In this document: piece after piece, positions 1-6,748 of the stretch
How positions within the stretch are numbered: the stretch's first letter is position 1
How the letters are laid out: every line of letters starts with the position of its first letter
Origin: an uncultured Catenibacterium sp.
Lineage (GTDB): Bacteria > Bacillota_I > Bacilli_A > Erysipelotrichales > Coprobacillaceae
DNA: 14,477 nucleotides
Reading direction: 5' to 3'
Assembly: GCA_900764725.1 (NCBI GenBank)
Contig: CAAFPB010000471.1
Coordinates: 1-14,477, forward strand
The notes under the pieces: model-generated
Told to the model about the DNA's origin: nothing
The model's database searches: none
What the model saw: the letters and a program-made list of their open reading frames with translations, nothing else
Program-made: the position numbers and the translations under genes

Positions 1-95
1 GGTTAAATCGAATTTATTGTTCAGCTACGCTATAATAATCTACTTAGCTAAATTAATAAAAATATCAAAGCTTATTTTAATAATATCGTTTCTTT

Positions 96-147
96 CGTTT
101 TGCTCTTTTTGCAACGAAAATTTTTTCGTTGCAATTCGTCACAAACA
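96..147. repeat. Nested palindrome, left copy (operator-like)
   Basis: A dyad is centred at 121.5. Its inner arms TTGCAACGAAAA (109-120) and TTTTCGTTGCAA (123-134) are perfect complements around a 2-base loop. Degenerate outer half-sites CGTTTT (96-101) and CAAACA (142-147) each lie 7 bases away. The arrangement 6-7-7-12-7-7-6 is the same as in the copy at 1514-1565, and the core 108-136 matches 1526-1554 at 26 of 29 positions. An additional CGTTTC lies at 87-92. On the minus strand TTGCAA could be a -35 box, but no -10 lies at a suitable distance. The stretch 1-95 shows no gene, no start codon with an SD and no tRNA. The left copy may belong to a gene outside the window or be a decayed promoter. 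Confidence 0.7.
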
Positions 148-164
148 ATATATTCATTTTAATA

Positions 165-213
165 AATAAAGTCCATAAACACTAGATTTTTTAGTATCTA
201 TGGACTTTATTTG
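165..213 (-). terminator. Intrinsic terminator of the AlbA-type gene, left repeat copy
   Basis: The arms AAAGTCCATA (168-177) and TATGGACTTT (199-208) pair, with an inner ACTA/TAGT (181-184/192-195) and an A-rich loop. It starts 21 bases after the stop codon at 230. The T-tract on the minus strand is interrupted, so termination may be weaker than in the right copy. The pair 180/196 is C-A on the plus strand but a G-U wobble in minus-strand RNA, which supports function on the minus strand. It is 41/45 identical to the hairpin at 1669-1713. Confidence 0.8.
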
Positions 214-229
214 TATATTCTAATTGAAA

Positions 230-1483
230 TTATAAGATATAGTATTTCGTTGATCTACCTTTCCCAGATCTAGCAATAATATTTTTTTCTATTAATGAAT
301 TTATAGTTCTAATAATTTTTGCTTTTCCTAAACCACTCTTACTTTCTAAATATGTTCTTGATAGTTTTATATTTCCTTGGAACAAACTCACAAGAAACTT
401 TTCATCTTCTGTCAGATTTTGTGTCACTAATAATGTTGGTAGTTCTATGCATATTGAATTATCATAGACTTTATATTTAGGTTTTGTTATTGAGTCTATA
501 TATGATTTATTAATTCTCTTTATTCCTGTTCCAAATTTTTCAATATAACGTAATCTAAAAAATAAATTACCAATTATCGGATTTCTTAATAAAGATATTT
601 GCCCATTTAAATATTCATCCTTCCCTAGTCCTGAAGGTAATCCTCCTGGTGATACAATTTCTATTCTATCTTCAAACATACTTACTTTTATATAAGTGTT
701 TACATCCCATACACGATGAATTAAAGCATTAGCAATAGCTTCACGAAAAGCATTTTCCGGAACACGTGAAACCAGCGTTCTTGTTGTACCTTCTATCTTT
801 TCATATTGATAATATTTTTTATACATTTCAACACTTTCTTTTAGCATTTTTAAAATAGACATATTTTCTATAATATTTCTATCCATAATTTCATCAATAT
901 CTTTACCAAATCTAACTATATCAACGCCTTTATAATCGTTTTTATCAGCAAGTAGTGCTGCTGCATTATTATATTGAGATTCATTTGTATATAAATCTAG
1001 AGTTCTTAAAATGTCTTCATTTAATCCCTTAATTGATAAATTATCAATTAGTTCTTTTTCTAAATAAGTAAATGTTAGATTTTGCTTTTTTGATGTAATT
1101 TCTTCATATGATTGATTATTACCTTCTAAAATTAATCTATTCAATTCTAGTCTATCAACTTCTATAGTGGAAGAGTCATATCTTTTATATGCTTTGCCTT
1201 TATATAAATAAGGTTTAAAATCAGATTCAAATACTTTTAGCGTAATCGTCGAATCATTTCGAATATCTAATTCATAACGAGGAATTGGTTTTAAATTATC
1301 ATTTATTTTGTTTTCAAGTCTCAAACATGCATCTTCAGGGTTATCTACACCTTTTATAATACCATCATCATCTATTCCAAAAATAATTTCACCTGTACCA
1401 TAATTTGCAAATGCACTAATTGTTTTAAGAAATGTATTCGATTGTATATTTTCTTTAAATTCCAAACATTTATCTTCTCTCAT
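230..1483 (-). CDS. Schlafen/AlbA-type ATP-binding protein with C-terminal winged helix
   Basis: This is a predicted nucleic-acid-binding ATPase-like protein of the COG2865 type, 417 residues. Residues 1-46 match the N-terminal core of the AlbA_2 domain (LEFKEN at 7-12, AFANYGTGEIIFGIDDDG at 24-41). Residues 245-325 match the HATPase_c_4 domain, with REAIANALIHR at 247-257, IVSPGG at 276-281 and FGTGI at 317-321. Residues 355-417 look like a winged helix. The start is supported by AAAGGAGG seven bases before ATG. The gene is more AT-rich than its neighbours and lies alone between two copies of a terminator-palindrome module, which suggests acquisition. The promoter overlaps the right palindrome, so the protein may repress itself; this is inferred. 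The family holds transcription regulators and accessory genes of unclear role; a defence role is possible but nothing here shows it. Confidence 0.85.
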   Translation of the reverse strand: MREDKCLEFKENIQSNTFLKTISAFANYGTGEIIFGIDDDGIIKGVDNPEDACLRLENKINDNLKPIPRYELDIRNDSTITLKVFESDFKPYLYKGKAYKRYDSSTIEVDRLELNRLILEGNNQSYEEITSKKQNLTFTYLEKELIDNLSIKGLNEDILRTLDLYTNESQYNNAAALLADKNDYKGVDIVRFGKDIDEIMDRNIIENMSILKMLKESVEMYKKYYQYEKIEGTTRTLVSRVPENAFREAIANALIHRVWDVNTYIKVSMFEDRIEIVSPGGLPSGLGKDEYLNGQISLLRNPIIGNLFFRLRYIEKFGTGIKRINKSYIDSITKPKYKVYDNSICIELPTLLVTQNLTEDEKFLVSLFQGNIKLSRTYLESKSGLGKAKIIRTINSLIEKNIIARSGKGRSTKYYIL

Positions 1484-1503
1484 ACAACTCCCTCCTTTCC
1501 CAT

Positions 1504-1532
1504 ATTATATTATCGTTTCATCAGATTTGCAA
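1504..1532 (-). promoter_or_regulatory. Sigma-A promoter of the AlbA-type gene
   Basis: On the minus strand, -35 TTGCAA (1527-1532), a 17-base spacer and -10 TATAAT (1504-1509) are followed by AAAGGAGG and the ATG at 1483. The -35 box is part of the inner palindrome arm, and an outer half-site (1514-1519) lies in the spacer, so a protein bound to the palindrome would block RNA polymerase. Confidence 0.75.
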
Positions 1533-1565
1533 CTAAACATTTTTCGTTGCAATTATATTGAAACG
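1514..1565. promoter_or_regulatory. 52-bp nested palindrome, right copy, probable operator
   Basis: CGTTTC (1514-1519), TTGCAAC (1527-1533), GTTGCAA (1546-1552) and GAAACG (1560-1565) are arranged exactly symmetrically about 1539.5, with 7-base gaps between outer and inner arms and 12 bases between the inner arms. A further CGTTTC follows at 1576-1581. The position over the promoter of the downstream winged-helix protein suggests an autoregulatory operator. The binding protein is not proven. Confidence 0.7.
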
Positions 1566-1663
1566 TATTTATTTTCGTTTCACTCTATTTCATTTAATTT
1601 ATATTTAGCATTGTGCATCCATACTGATATGTTATATATACTATTAAACAACAAAAGAAAGTA

Positions 1664-1713
1664 CAAAAAAAGCCCATAAATACTAGATTTCCTAGTATCT
1701 ATGGACTTTATTT
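1664..1713 (-). terminator. Intrinsic terminator of the rpsF-ssb-rpsR operon
   Basis: On the minus strand a long hairpin (outer arms 1700-1709/1669-1678, inner TACTAG/CTAGTA at 1692-1697/1681-1686) is followed by seven T (1671-1665). The stem contains one G-U wobble in minus-strand RNA that would be a C-A mismatch on the plus strand. It lies 26 bases beyond the rpsR stop. Between it and the palindrome (1582-1663) I see only AT-rich sequence. Confidence 0.88.
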
Positions 1714-1738
1714 TTATAAGAAATTATGCCTATAAAAA

Positions 1739-1969
1739 TTATTCACCAACGTATGGTAATAAAGCCATCTGTCTTGCTCTCTTGATTGCTCTAGCAAGTT
1801 TTCTCTGATACTTAGCGCTTGTACCAGTTACACGTCTTGGGATGATTTTACCGTTAGCTGAGATAAATCTCTTTAAAAGTTCAACATCTTTATAATCGAT
1901 GTAATCAATCTTATTTTTAGTGAAGTAGCAAACTTTTCTTCTACCCATTCTCTGTCTTCTGAAAGCCAT
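1739..1969 (-). CDS. rpsR: Small ribosomal subunit protein bS18
   Basis: The protein is a 30S subunit component of 76 residues that pairs with bS6 on the platform. The conserved segments RKVCYF (11-16), [13 protein letters not shown] and [20 protein letters not shown] are followed by the C-terminal ALLPYV. A single cysteine (14) is present, as in the B. subtilis type CYFT, so no zinc site is expected. AGGAGG lies seven bases before the ATG. It is the last gene of the classic rpsF-ssb-rpsR operon and is followed by a strong terminator. The length is normal. The annotation is secure. Confidence 0.97.
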   Translation of the reverse strand: MAFRRQRMGRRKVCYFTKNKIDYIDYKDVELLKRFISANGKIIPRRVTGTSAKYQRKLARAIKRARQMALLPYVGE

Positions 1970-1984
1970 TGTTGTTTCCTCCTG

Positions 1985-2473
1985 TTAGAATTGAATATCG
2001 TCATCCATGATATCATATGAGTTCACTGAATCAGCAAAATCTTTATCTAGATCCACTGTCTTCATATCATAGAAGTCATTGTTGTTTTGTCTAGGCTGCT
2101 GAGTCATTGTAGGCTGCTGCATCATTGGTGCACTCTGCTGAGTTCTTTCTCTCTGTGCTCTTGTTTCCAAGAACTGAACTGAATCAGCCACAACCTCTGT
2201 TACATAAACTCTCTGGCCCTGATTGTTGTCGTAACTACGAGTCTGTATACGACCATCGACTGATACAAGTGAACCCTTGCTACAATACTGTGCAACATTT
2301 TCAGCAGGTTTTCTCCATACAACACAGTTGATGAAATCAGCTTCCTGACCATCTCTTGTTGAGAAGTTACGATCAACTGCTAAAGTAAAACTTGTTACAG
2401 CTGTACCATTACCTGTTCTTCTTAATTCAGGATCTCTTGTAAGTCTTCCGACTAATGCGACACGGTTAAGCAT
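1985..2473 (-). CDS. ssb: Single-stranded DNA-binding protein
   Basis: SSB coats single-stranded DNA in replication, repair and recombination, and recruits partner proteins by its C-terminal tip. Residues 1-105 are the OB fold ([51 protein letters not shown]). Residues 106-150 form a glutamine-, methionine- and asparagine-rich linker. The acidic tip reads DDDIQF, where most homologues have DDDIPF or DDDLPF. It has 162 residues, a normal length. GGGGTGAGGG precedes the ATG. It lies between rpsF (16 bases upstream) and rpsR (15 bases downstream), the usual arrangement that ties SSB supply to ribosomal protein synthesis. Confidence 0.97.
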   Translation of the reverse strand: MLNRVALVGRLTRDPELRRTGNGTAVTSFTLAVDRNFSTRDGQEADFINCVVWRKPAENVAQYCSKGSLVSVDGRIQTRSYDNNQGQRVYVTEVVADSVQFLETRAQRERTQQSAPMMQQPTMTQQPRQNNNDFYDMKTVDLDKDFADSVNSYDIMDDDIQF

Positions 2474-2489
2474 TCGCCCTCACCCCTTC

Positions 2490-2780
2490 TTAGTCTCTTC
2501 TTAAAGTTAAGTGACGTAATACGCTTGGGTTGATACGTGATAAACGTTCGAATTCAGCGATTGCTTCTGGAGTTGTATGAGTATCGATTACTACATATAA
2601 TCCCTTAGTATAATCTTTGATTTCGTAAGCTAATTCACGTAAGCCTAACTTTTCAGTGTCAACGTTGTCAACAACACCTTCACCTTCAGTTAAGATTGCT
2701 TTAAAACCATCTAATACTGCATTCTTTGCATCATCTTCTAAATCAGGTTTTAAAATCATCATAATTTCATACTTGTTCAT
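2490..2780 (-). CDS. rpsF: Small ribosomal subunit protein bS6
   Basis: The protein is a 30S subunit component of 96 residues that forms a heterodimer with bS18. The typical start MNKYEIMMILKPDL is followed by TEKLGLRELAYEIKDYTKGLYVVID and RINPSVLRHLTLR near the end. The start is fixed by GAGGAGG before the ATG. As first gene of the operon it is preceded by a 65-base leader that contains a strong hairpin, in the place where many bacteria carry the S6:S18-binding RNA motif. The annotation is secure. Confidence 0.97.
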   Translation of the reverse strand: MNKYEIMMILKPDLEDDAKNAVLDGFKAILTEGEGVVDNVDTEKLGLRELAYEIKDYTKGLYVVIDTHTTPEAIAEFERLSRINPSVLRHLTLRRD

Positions 2781-2797
2781 TTTTTTACCTCCTCTGG

Positions 2798-2830
2798 TCT
2801 TAACGGTCTAGAATACTTCTAGACAGGCAG
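2798..2830 (-). promoter_or_regulatory. rpsF leader hairpin, possible S6:S18 autoregulatory motif
   Basis: On the minus strand GTCTAGAA (2824-2817), loop GTA and TTCTAGAC (2813-2806) form an 8-bp perfect stem, followed directly by CGTTA so that a CCG triplet (2806-2804) sits at the stem base. The known rpsF leader motif presents a CCG next to a hairpin for the S6:S18 complex. The short outer helix is not obvious here, so the match is partial. Confidence 0.5.
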
Positions 2831-2851
2831 TAATATTTTACATGCTTGTTC

Positions 2852-2880
2852 ATACTATCACAAGAAAATCAAAAAAGCAA
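2852..2880 (-). promoter_or_regulatory. Promoter of the rpsF-ssb-rpsR operon
   Basis: On the minus strand -35 TTGCTT (2880-2875), a 17-base spacer, and an extended -10 TGA-TAGTAT (hexamer 2857-2852). Transcription would start near 2845 and give a leader of about 65 bases. Confidence 0.7.
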
Positions 2881-2901
2881 TGGTAAATCGTAGTTTTTTT
2901 A

Positions 2902-3534
2902 CTATTTTAGATCTTCTTTTGTAGTGATTTTAATATTGTCATAATCACCTTCTACAACATAGACATCTTTACCCTGTAATTCCAACATAGATGCATCATC
3001 TGTTGCCTGGATATTATTTTCAATAGCTTCTTTATAGGCATTTCTAATAAGTACTGTATCAAAAGCCTGTGGTGTTTGTGCCTGCATGAGTTCAGATCTG
3101 ATAAGTGTTTCTACTACTTTACCATCCTTTACACGCTTGATTGTATCTTTACATGGCACCATCGCAAGAACTGCCTTATGTTCCTCCATACCTGCTGCTA
3201 AACGATCTAGAAGATCTTTTTTTACAAAAGGTCTTGCGCCATCATGAATCATTACATAATCACTTGTGACATGTTTTAATCCTTCATAAACAGAATCCTG
3301 TCTTTCTTTTCCACCCTCTACAAACTTCATACATTTCTTATTTAATAGTTTCTTAAAATGTGACTGTTCTTCCTTCTTACATACAATAATGATTTCTTCA
3401 CATCTCTTATCATGTAAAAAGACATTCACTGTCTTTTCATATACAGTCTCTCCCTGTAATTGATAGAACATCTTGTTGTAACCAAGACCTGTTCTCTTGC
3501 CACTTCCTGCACATAATATAATTGCGCTATACAT
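2902..3534 (-). CDS. ispD: 2-C-methyl-D-erythritol 4-phosphate cytidylyltransferase
   Basis: IspD joins CTP and methylerythritol phosphate to give CDP-methylerythritol in the non-mevalonate isoprenoid pathway, in the cytoplasm. The nucleotide-binding loop LCAGSGKRTG spans residues 7-16, with K21 following. Further signatures are GGKERQDSVYEGL (74-86), HDGARPF (97-103), QTPQAFD (153-159), TDDAS (178-182) and GDYDNIKITTKEDL (196-209). At 210 residues it is slightly short, ending right after the last motif. The related ribitol-5-phosphate enzyme (TarI) is the main alternative, but the TIKRV...VETLIRSEL segment favours IspD. AGAGGTG precedes the ATG. It starts 42 bases after the sortase stop; a TATAAT at 3554-3559 could be an internal promoter, without a convincing -35. 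Confidence 0.9.
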   Translation of the reverse strand: MYSAIILCAGSGKRTGLGYNKMFYQLQGETVYEKTVNVFLHDKRCEEIIIVCKKEEQSHFKKLLNKKCMKFVEGGKERQDSVYEGLKHVTSDYVMIHDGARPFVKKDLLDRLAAGMEEHKAVLAMVPCKDTIKRVKDGKVVETLIRSELMQAQTPQAFDTVLIRNAYKEAIENNIQATDDASMLELQGKDVYVVEGDYDNIKITTKEDLK

Positions 3535-3576
3535 TATGAATCACCTCTATACCATTATATACAAAAAGAACGCAAA

Positions 3577-4296
3577 TTACTTCACGTTCTTCTCTAGTCT
3601 TGCAAATAAAACACTACGTGTTGGCGTATCAGGCGCATAACAAGTAGATAAAAGCAGTAATGGTGCTGTGTTTTGTGTATCTACATCTCTTGATTGTTTA
3701 GCGGATGATTTCGCATTATTCACATAGCTTGCATAATCAATATTCTTTAAGTAATAATCACTTGTTGCATCAATGATCTTAGTACTATAAATAGAATAGA
3801 CGTTAATGCTGCCATCTGGTAAATAAATATATACTTCTGGATGATTAATAAAATAATCATGATCTGTAAACTTCTTAATATTCGCAAACATTGAACCATT
3901 CTTCATATTATGACCATAGATAATTGTATTACTATCAGTCATTGAAGCATCATTGTCTTCATCTAAGAAAATACTGCCTGCAAATGAATACTTCTTTTCA
4001 TAGTTCGTATGAATATATGTATCATTTGTTTTTCCTTTTAATAAAGCATAATCAATGTTTGTATTAGGAATATAAATCCATCCTACGATATCTTCATTAA
4101 TACTCTTTAGTTGATTAAAATCAACTTTTCTATCCAGTGGTGAATCCTGCTTGACTTCAGTGACAACTTCTTCTTGTAGCTTATTGTTGTCAGAGTTTAC
4201 CTTATGATATTTGTATCCAATGTTCGCAAGATTACCTGCACTATATAGAAAGACAGCTAAACATACTACAAGAAGAATACGTCTAATGATTTTCAT
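3577..4296 (-). CDS. srtB: Class B sortase
   Basis: This is a membrane-anchored transpeptidase that cleaves a sorting motif in exported proteins and attaches them to the cell wall or to other subunits. It has 239 residues. A signal-anchor helix spans about residues 5-27, followed by a polar stalk and the sortase fold from about 65 (GWIYIPNTNIDY at 72-83). Catalytic His129 lies in YGHNM, Cys219 in LLSTC, and Arg227 in PTRSV; the spacing fits class B. The start codon overlaps the ychF stop by one base (TAATG) and no SD is visible, so translation probably depends on coupling to ychF. No substrate with a sorting signal is in the window. The exact subclass within B cannot be settled by eye. Confidence 0.88.
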   Translation of the reverse strand: MKIIRRILLVVCLAVFLYSAGNLANIGYKYHKVNSDNNKLQEEVVTEVKQDSPLDRKVDFNQLKSINEDIVGWIYIPNTNIDYALLKGKTNDTYIHTNYEKKYSFAGSIFLDEDNDASMTDSNTIIYGHNMKNGSMFANIKKFTDHDYFINHPEVYIYLPDGSINVYSIYSTKIIDATSDYYLKNIDYASYVNNAKSSAKQSRDVDTQNTAPLLLLSTCYAPDTPTRSVLFARLEKNVK

Positions 4297-5396
4297 TATA
4301 CGTTAAACTTGAAGAACATGATATCACCATCAAGTCCTTTATAAGTTTTTCCTTCCTGTCTGATCTTACCAGCTTCCTTTAAAGCCACTTCACTCTTATA
4401 CTGCATCATATCATCATAAGTATAAGTTTCGGCTTTAATGAAACCTTTCTGGAAGTCTGTATGAATAATACCGGCCATTTCTGGTGCTGTCATACCATTA
4501 GTAAATGTCCATGCACGGCATTCATCAGGTCCTACTGTAAAGAAAGTCTTTAAGTCTAATAAAGCATATGTTTCTTTAATAAGCTTGTCTAAACCACTTT
4601 CCTTGATTCCTAAATCATCCATGAAGATAGCTTTATCTTCTGCATCTAATGCAGCTAGTTCACTTTCAATCTTAGCGCAGATAGGAACAACATCGCATCC
4701 TTCTTTTGCTGCATATTCTTTTAAAGTGATATAGTATGGGTTTGAATCTGGATCTTCAATATCTTCTTCACCCATATTCGCTACATAGATCATAGGCTTA
4801 GTAGTTAATAAGTTGAACTGTTTTACATAAACCATTTCTTCCTTATTAAAAGTAAGAGTACGAGCCATCTTACCAGCTTCTAATACTTCTTTTAATGGTG
4901 CTAATACTTCCATTTCAGCTTTCGCTTCTTTATCACCAGTCTGAGCTTTCTTTTCAATCTTACCAATTCTCTTGTCCACTGTTTCTAAGTCAGCCATTAC
5001 AAGTTCAAGATTGATTGTTTCTACGTCACGTACTGGATCTACCGAACCATCTACATGAGTAATATCCTTATCTCTAAAACATCTTACTACTTCACAGATT
5101 GCATCTGTTTCTCTAATGTTAGCTAAGAACTTATTTCCTAAACCTTCACCTCTAGAGGCACCTTTTACAAGTCCGGCAATATCTGTAAATTCAAATGTAG
5201 TATAGATAGTCTTCTTTGGATTAAAGATTGCAGCAAGATCATCTAATCTATGATCTGGTACTTCTACAACACCTACGTTAGGATCAATTGTTGCGAATGG
5301 GTAGTTGGCTGCTTCTACCTGTGCGTTTGTGATTGCATTAAATAATGTAGATTTACCAACGTTTGGTAAACCAACGATTCCTGCAGTTAATGACAT
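4296..5396 (-). CDS. ychF: Redox-regulated ATPase YchF (Obg-family)
   Basis: YchF is a universally conserved ribosome-associated P-loop ATPase of the Obg family, linked to translation and stress responses. It has 366 residues, the normal length. G1 is GLPNVGKST (9-17), G3 is DIAG (72-75), and the G4 position is NMGE (207-210), the NxxE signature that makes YchF prefer ATP over GTP. A helical segment (about 130-180) and a C-terminal TGS domain (about 283-366, ending in [11 protein letters not shown]) follow. AAGGAG lies about 12 bases before the ATG, a rather long spacing. It is the first gene of the ychF-srtB-ispD group and shares a divergent promoter region with the PAP2 gene. Proximity to rpsF-ssb-rpsR and parAB is as in B. 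subtilis. Confidence 0.97.
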   Translation of the reverse strand: MSLTAGIVGLPNVGKSTLFNAITNAQVEAANYPFATIDPNVGVVEVPDHRLDDLAAIFNPKKTIYTTFEFTDIAGLVKGASRGEGLGNKFLANIRETDAICEVVRCFRDKDITHVDGSVDPVRDVETINLELVMADLETVDKRIGKIEKKAQTGDKEAKAEMEVLAPLKEVLEAGKMARTLTFNKEEMVYVKQFNLLTTKPMIYVANMGEEDIEDPDSNPYYITLKEYAAKEGCDVVPICAKIESELAALDAEDKAIFMDDLGIKESGLDKLIKETYALLDLKTFFTVGPDECRAWTFTNGMTAPEMAGIIHTDFQKGFIKAETYTYDDMMQYKSEVALKEAGKIRQEGKTYKGLDGDIMFFKFNV

Positions 5397-5431
5397 AATT
5401 TATATTCACTCCTTTTAATCTACATTATTTT

Positions 5432-5460
5432 ATTATACTTAACGTTAAATTGCAATGAAT
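5432..5460 (-). promoter_or_regulatory. Promoter of ychF
   Basis: A perfect -10 TATAAT lies at 5437-5432 on the minus strand, about 35 bases before the ATG. No good -35 is seen at the expected 5455-5460 region. It is back to back with the PAP2 promoter, and the palindrome TTAACGTTAA (5439-5448) lies between the two -10 boxes. Confidence 0.5.
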
Positions 5461-5464
5461 GAAT

Positions 5465-5472
5465 GGTATAAT
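5465..5472 (+). promoter_or_regulatory. Extended -10 promoter of the PAP2 gene
   Basis: TGG-free spacing is not perfect, but TATAAT at 5467-5472 is preceded by ATGG, giving a TGn extended -10. The -35 region is weak. Transcription from about 5478 places the upstream ATG at 5455 outside the message and fixes the start at 5488. Confidence 0.6.
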
Positions 5473-5487
5473 GGAGAAGGTGATAGA

Positions 5488-5961
5488 ATGAATAATATAT
5501 ATGAAAGACTTAATCAATTCTTATGGTCTCATCCTACTTATAAAAAGGTGGTAGGATTTCTTACAATCGCATTAAAATATATCATGATGGTTTCATATGT
5601 GATGTTACTTATTGGTTTCTATGTGACTCATGATGATTATCTCATTTATGCGATTATTAAGCCTTGTGCTGCATTTCTTATTGTGACAGTGATTAGAAAA
5701 CTGATTAATCAATCACGTCCCTATGACTACTTAGAAGTCACTCCACTCTTTGAACATCGTGAAGGATGTTCATTCCCTTCTCGACATGCTGCTAGTGCCT
5801 TTATTATCGCATTTACAGCGATTCATTTTGATTTCTATATTGGTATAGTCATGCTTGTGTTCGCATTTTTAACTGCCATTACAAGGGTTTTAAGTGGTCT
5901 TCATCATATCAGTGATGTAACTGCTGGCATGGTGCTCAGTCTTATTATTGAACTTTTATAG
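5488..5961 (+). CDS. PAP2-family membrane phosphatase
   Basis: This is an integral membrane phosphatase of the PAP2 superfamily; members dephosphorylate phosphatidic acid, phosphatidylglycerophosphate or undecaprenyl pyrophosphate. It has 157 residues with about five hydrophobic segments. The phosphatase motifs are R70-x6-RP (77-78), PSRH (97-100) and R133-x5-H139-x3-D143. The first motif has Arg where Lys is usual. The start at 5488 was chosen over an in-frame ATG at 5455 because the -10 box at 5467-5472 lies inside the longer frame and AGAAGGTG precedes the later ATG. It is followed by a secreted deacetylase on the same strand, which suggests an envelope role. The substrate cannot be read from the sequence. 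Confidence 0.88.
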   Translation: MNNIYERLNQFLWSHPTYKKVVGFLTIALKYIMMVSYVMLLIGFYVTHDDYLIYAIIKPCAAFLIVTVIRKLINQSRPYDYLEVTPLFEHREGCSFPSRHAASAFIIAFTAIHFDFYIGIVMLVFAFLTAITRVLSGLHHISDVTAGMVLSLIIELL

Positions 5962-5990
5962 ATTACATAACTATTACACAGAGAAGTGTG

Positions 5991-5996
5991 TATAAT
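5991..5996 (+). promoter_or_regulatory. Probable -10 box of the deacetylase gene
   Basis: TATAAT lies 26 bases before the ATG at 6022 and is preceded by the inverted repeat ACAC...GTGT (5977-5990 region). No convincing -35 is visible, so the gene may instead be co-transcribed with the PAP2 gene. Its location rules against the in-frame ATG at 5986 as the start. Confidence 0.45.
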
Positions 5997-6021
5997 GGTA
6001 TCCGGTAAAGGAGATGTGATT

Positions 6022-6717
6022 ATGAAAAAGATAAATATTGCGATAGCTTTCATGCTTCTCATCAGTCTTGTTTATAGTCCTGTGCATGCTGATGAAGTAA
6101 AAGAAGTTTATCTTACTTTTGATGATGGCCCTTCTCATAACACACCTCAAGTGTTAGATATTCTTGATAAATATAATGTGAAAGCGACATTCTTTGTGAC
6201 TGGTGAAAATGCCCGTTATCAAAGCTATATTCGTACAGCTTATTTAAAAGGACATGCCATTGGTGCACATAGTTATACACATAGGTATAGTATTTATCAA
6301 AGTGAAGAAACTTATTTTGAGGATTTAGGTAATATTGAGAAAATCATCAAAGAACAAACAGGACGTACCAGCAAATTGATCCGTTTCCCTGGAGGAAGTT
6401 CAAATACGATATCAAGACATTATTCACAGGGAATTATGGCTAAGGTTGCGAAAGAAGTAGAAAAGAAAGGCTATAAGTATTATGACTGGAATGTATCTTC
6501 TAATGATGCGACAGGACGTTCAGTCAATCCTGCACGCATTATTGAAAGTTCTAAGTCAAGACTACCACGTGTCTGTATTTTAATGCATGATACAGCCACT
6601 AAAACAACTACAGTACAGGCATTACCTGCCATTATTGAATACTATCAGGCAAATGGCTATACTTTTAAAACTTTAGAACATACTGACTTCGTCAGTCATC
6701 AACGTATCAACAACTAA
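6022..6717 (+). CDS. Secreted polysaccharide deacetylase (NodB domain)
   Basis: This is a carbohydrate esterase family 4 type enzyme that removes acetyl groups from peptidoglycan or another N-acetylated glycan outside the membrane. It has 231 residues from the chosen start. A signal peptide spans 1-23, with likely cleavage after VHA. NodB motifs are TFDDGP (32-37, catalytic and metal-binding Asp34/Asp35), HSYTH (83-87, metal-binding His83 and His87), RFPGG (121-125), the DWN segment (155-157) and LMHD (188-191, His189). AAAGGAG eight bases before ATG supports the start at 6022 over the in-frame ATG at 5986. In Gram-positives such enzymes often confer lysozyme resistance (PgdA type); that role is inferred. 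A strong terminator follows. Confidence 0.9.
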   Translation: MKKINIAIAFMLLISLVYSPVHADEVKEVYLTFDDGPSHNTPQVLDILDKYNVKATFFVTGENARYQSYIRTAYLKGHAIGAHSYTHRYSIYQSEETYFEDLGNIEKIIKEQTGRTSKLIRFPGGSSNTISRHYSQGIMAKVAKEVEKKGYKYYDWNVSSNDATGRSVNPARIIESSKSRLPRVCILMHDTATKTTTVQALPAIIEYYQANGYTFKTLEHTDFVSHQRINN

Positions 6718-6746
6718 CAAACGAGAGGCATAACCTCTCGTTTTTG
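6715..6746 (+). terminator. Terminator between deacetylase and RpiR gene, probably bidirectional
   Basis: AAACGAGAGG (6719-6728), loop CATAA and CCTCTCGTTT (6734-6743) form a 10-bp stem followed by T residues on the plus strand. It lies two bases after the deacetylase stop and 3 bases from the end of the convergent RpiR gene, so it probably serves both, with a weaker T-tract on the minus side. Confidence 0.88.
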
Positions 6747-6748
6747 TG

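Noticed and set aside
23..49. AGCTA/TAGCT inverted repeat near the left edge
   Set aside because: Only 5 bp with a long AT-rich loop; expected by chance.
758..773. parS-like CACGTGAAAC half-site inside the AlbA-type gene
   Set aside because: The right half and centre fit the parS consensus but the left half does not (about 11 of 16), and the bases code for conserved residues before the ATPase-like domain. A ChIP of ParB would decide.
2885..2904. Possible terminator after ispD
   Set aside because: Only short and poorly paired arms (GTAAA/TTTAC) are present and no clean T-tract follows, so the evidence is too weak.
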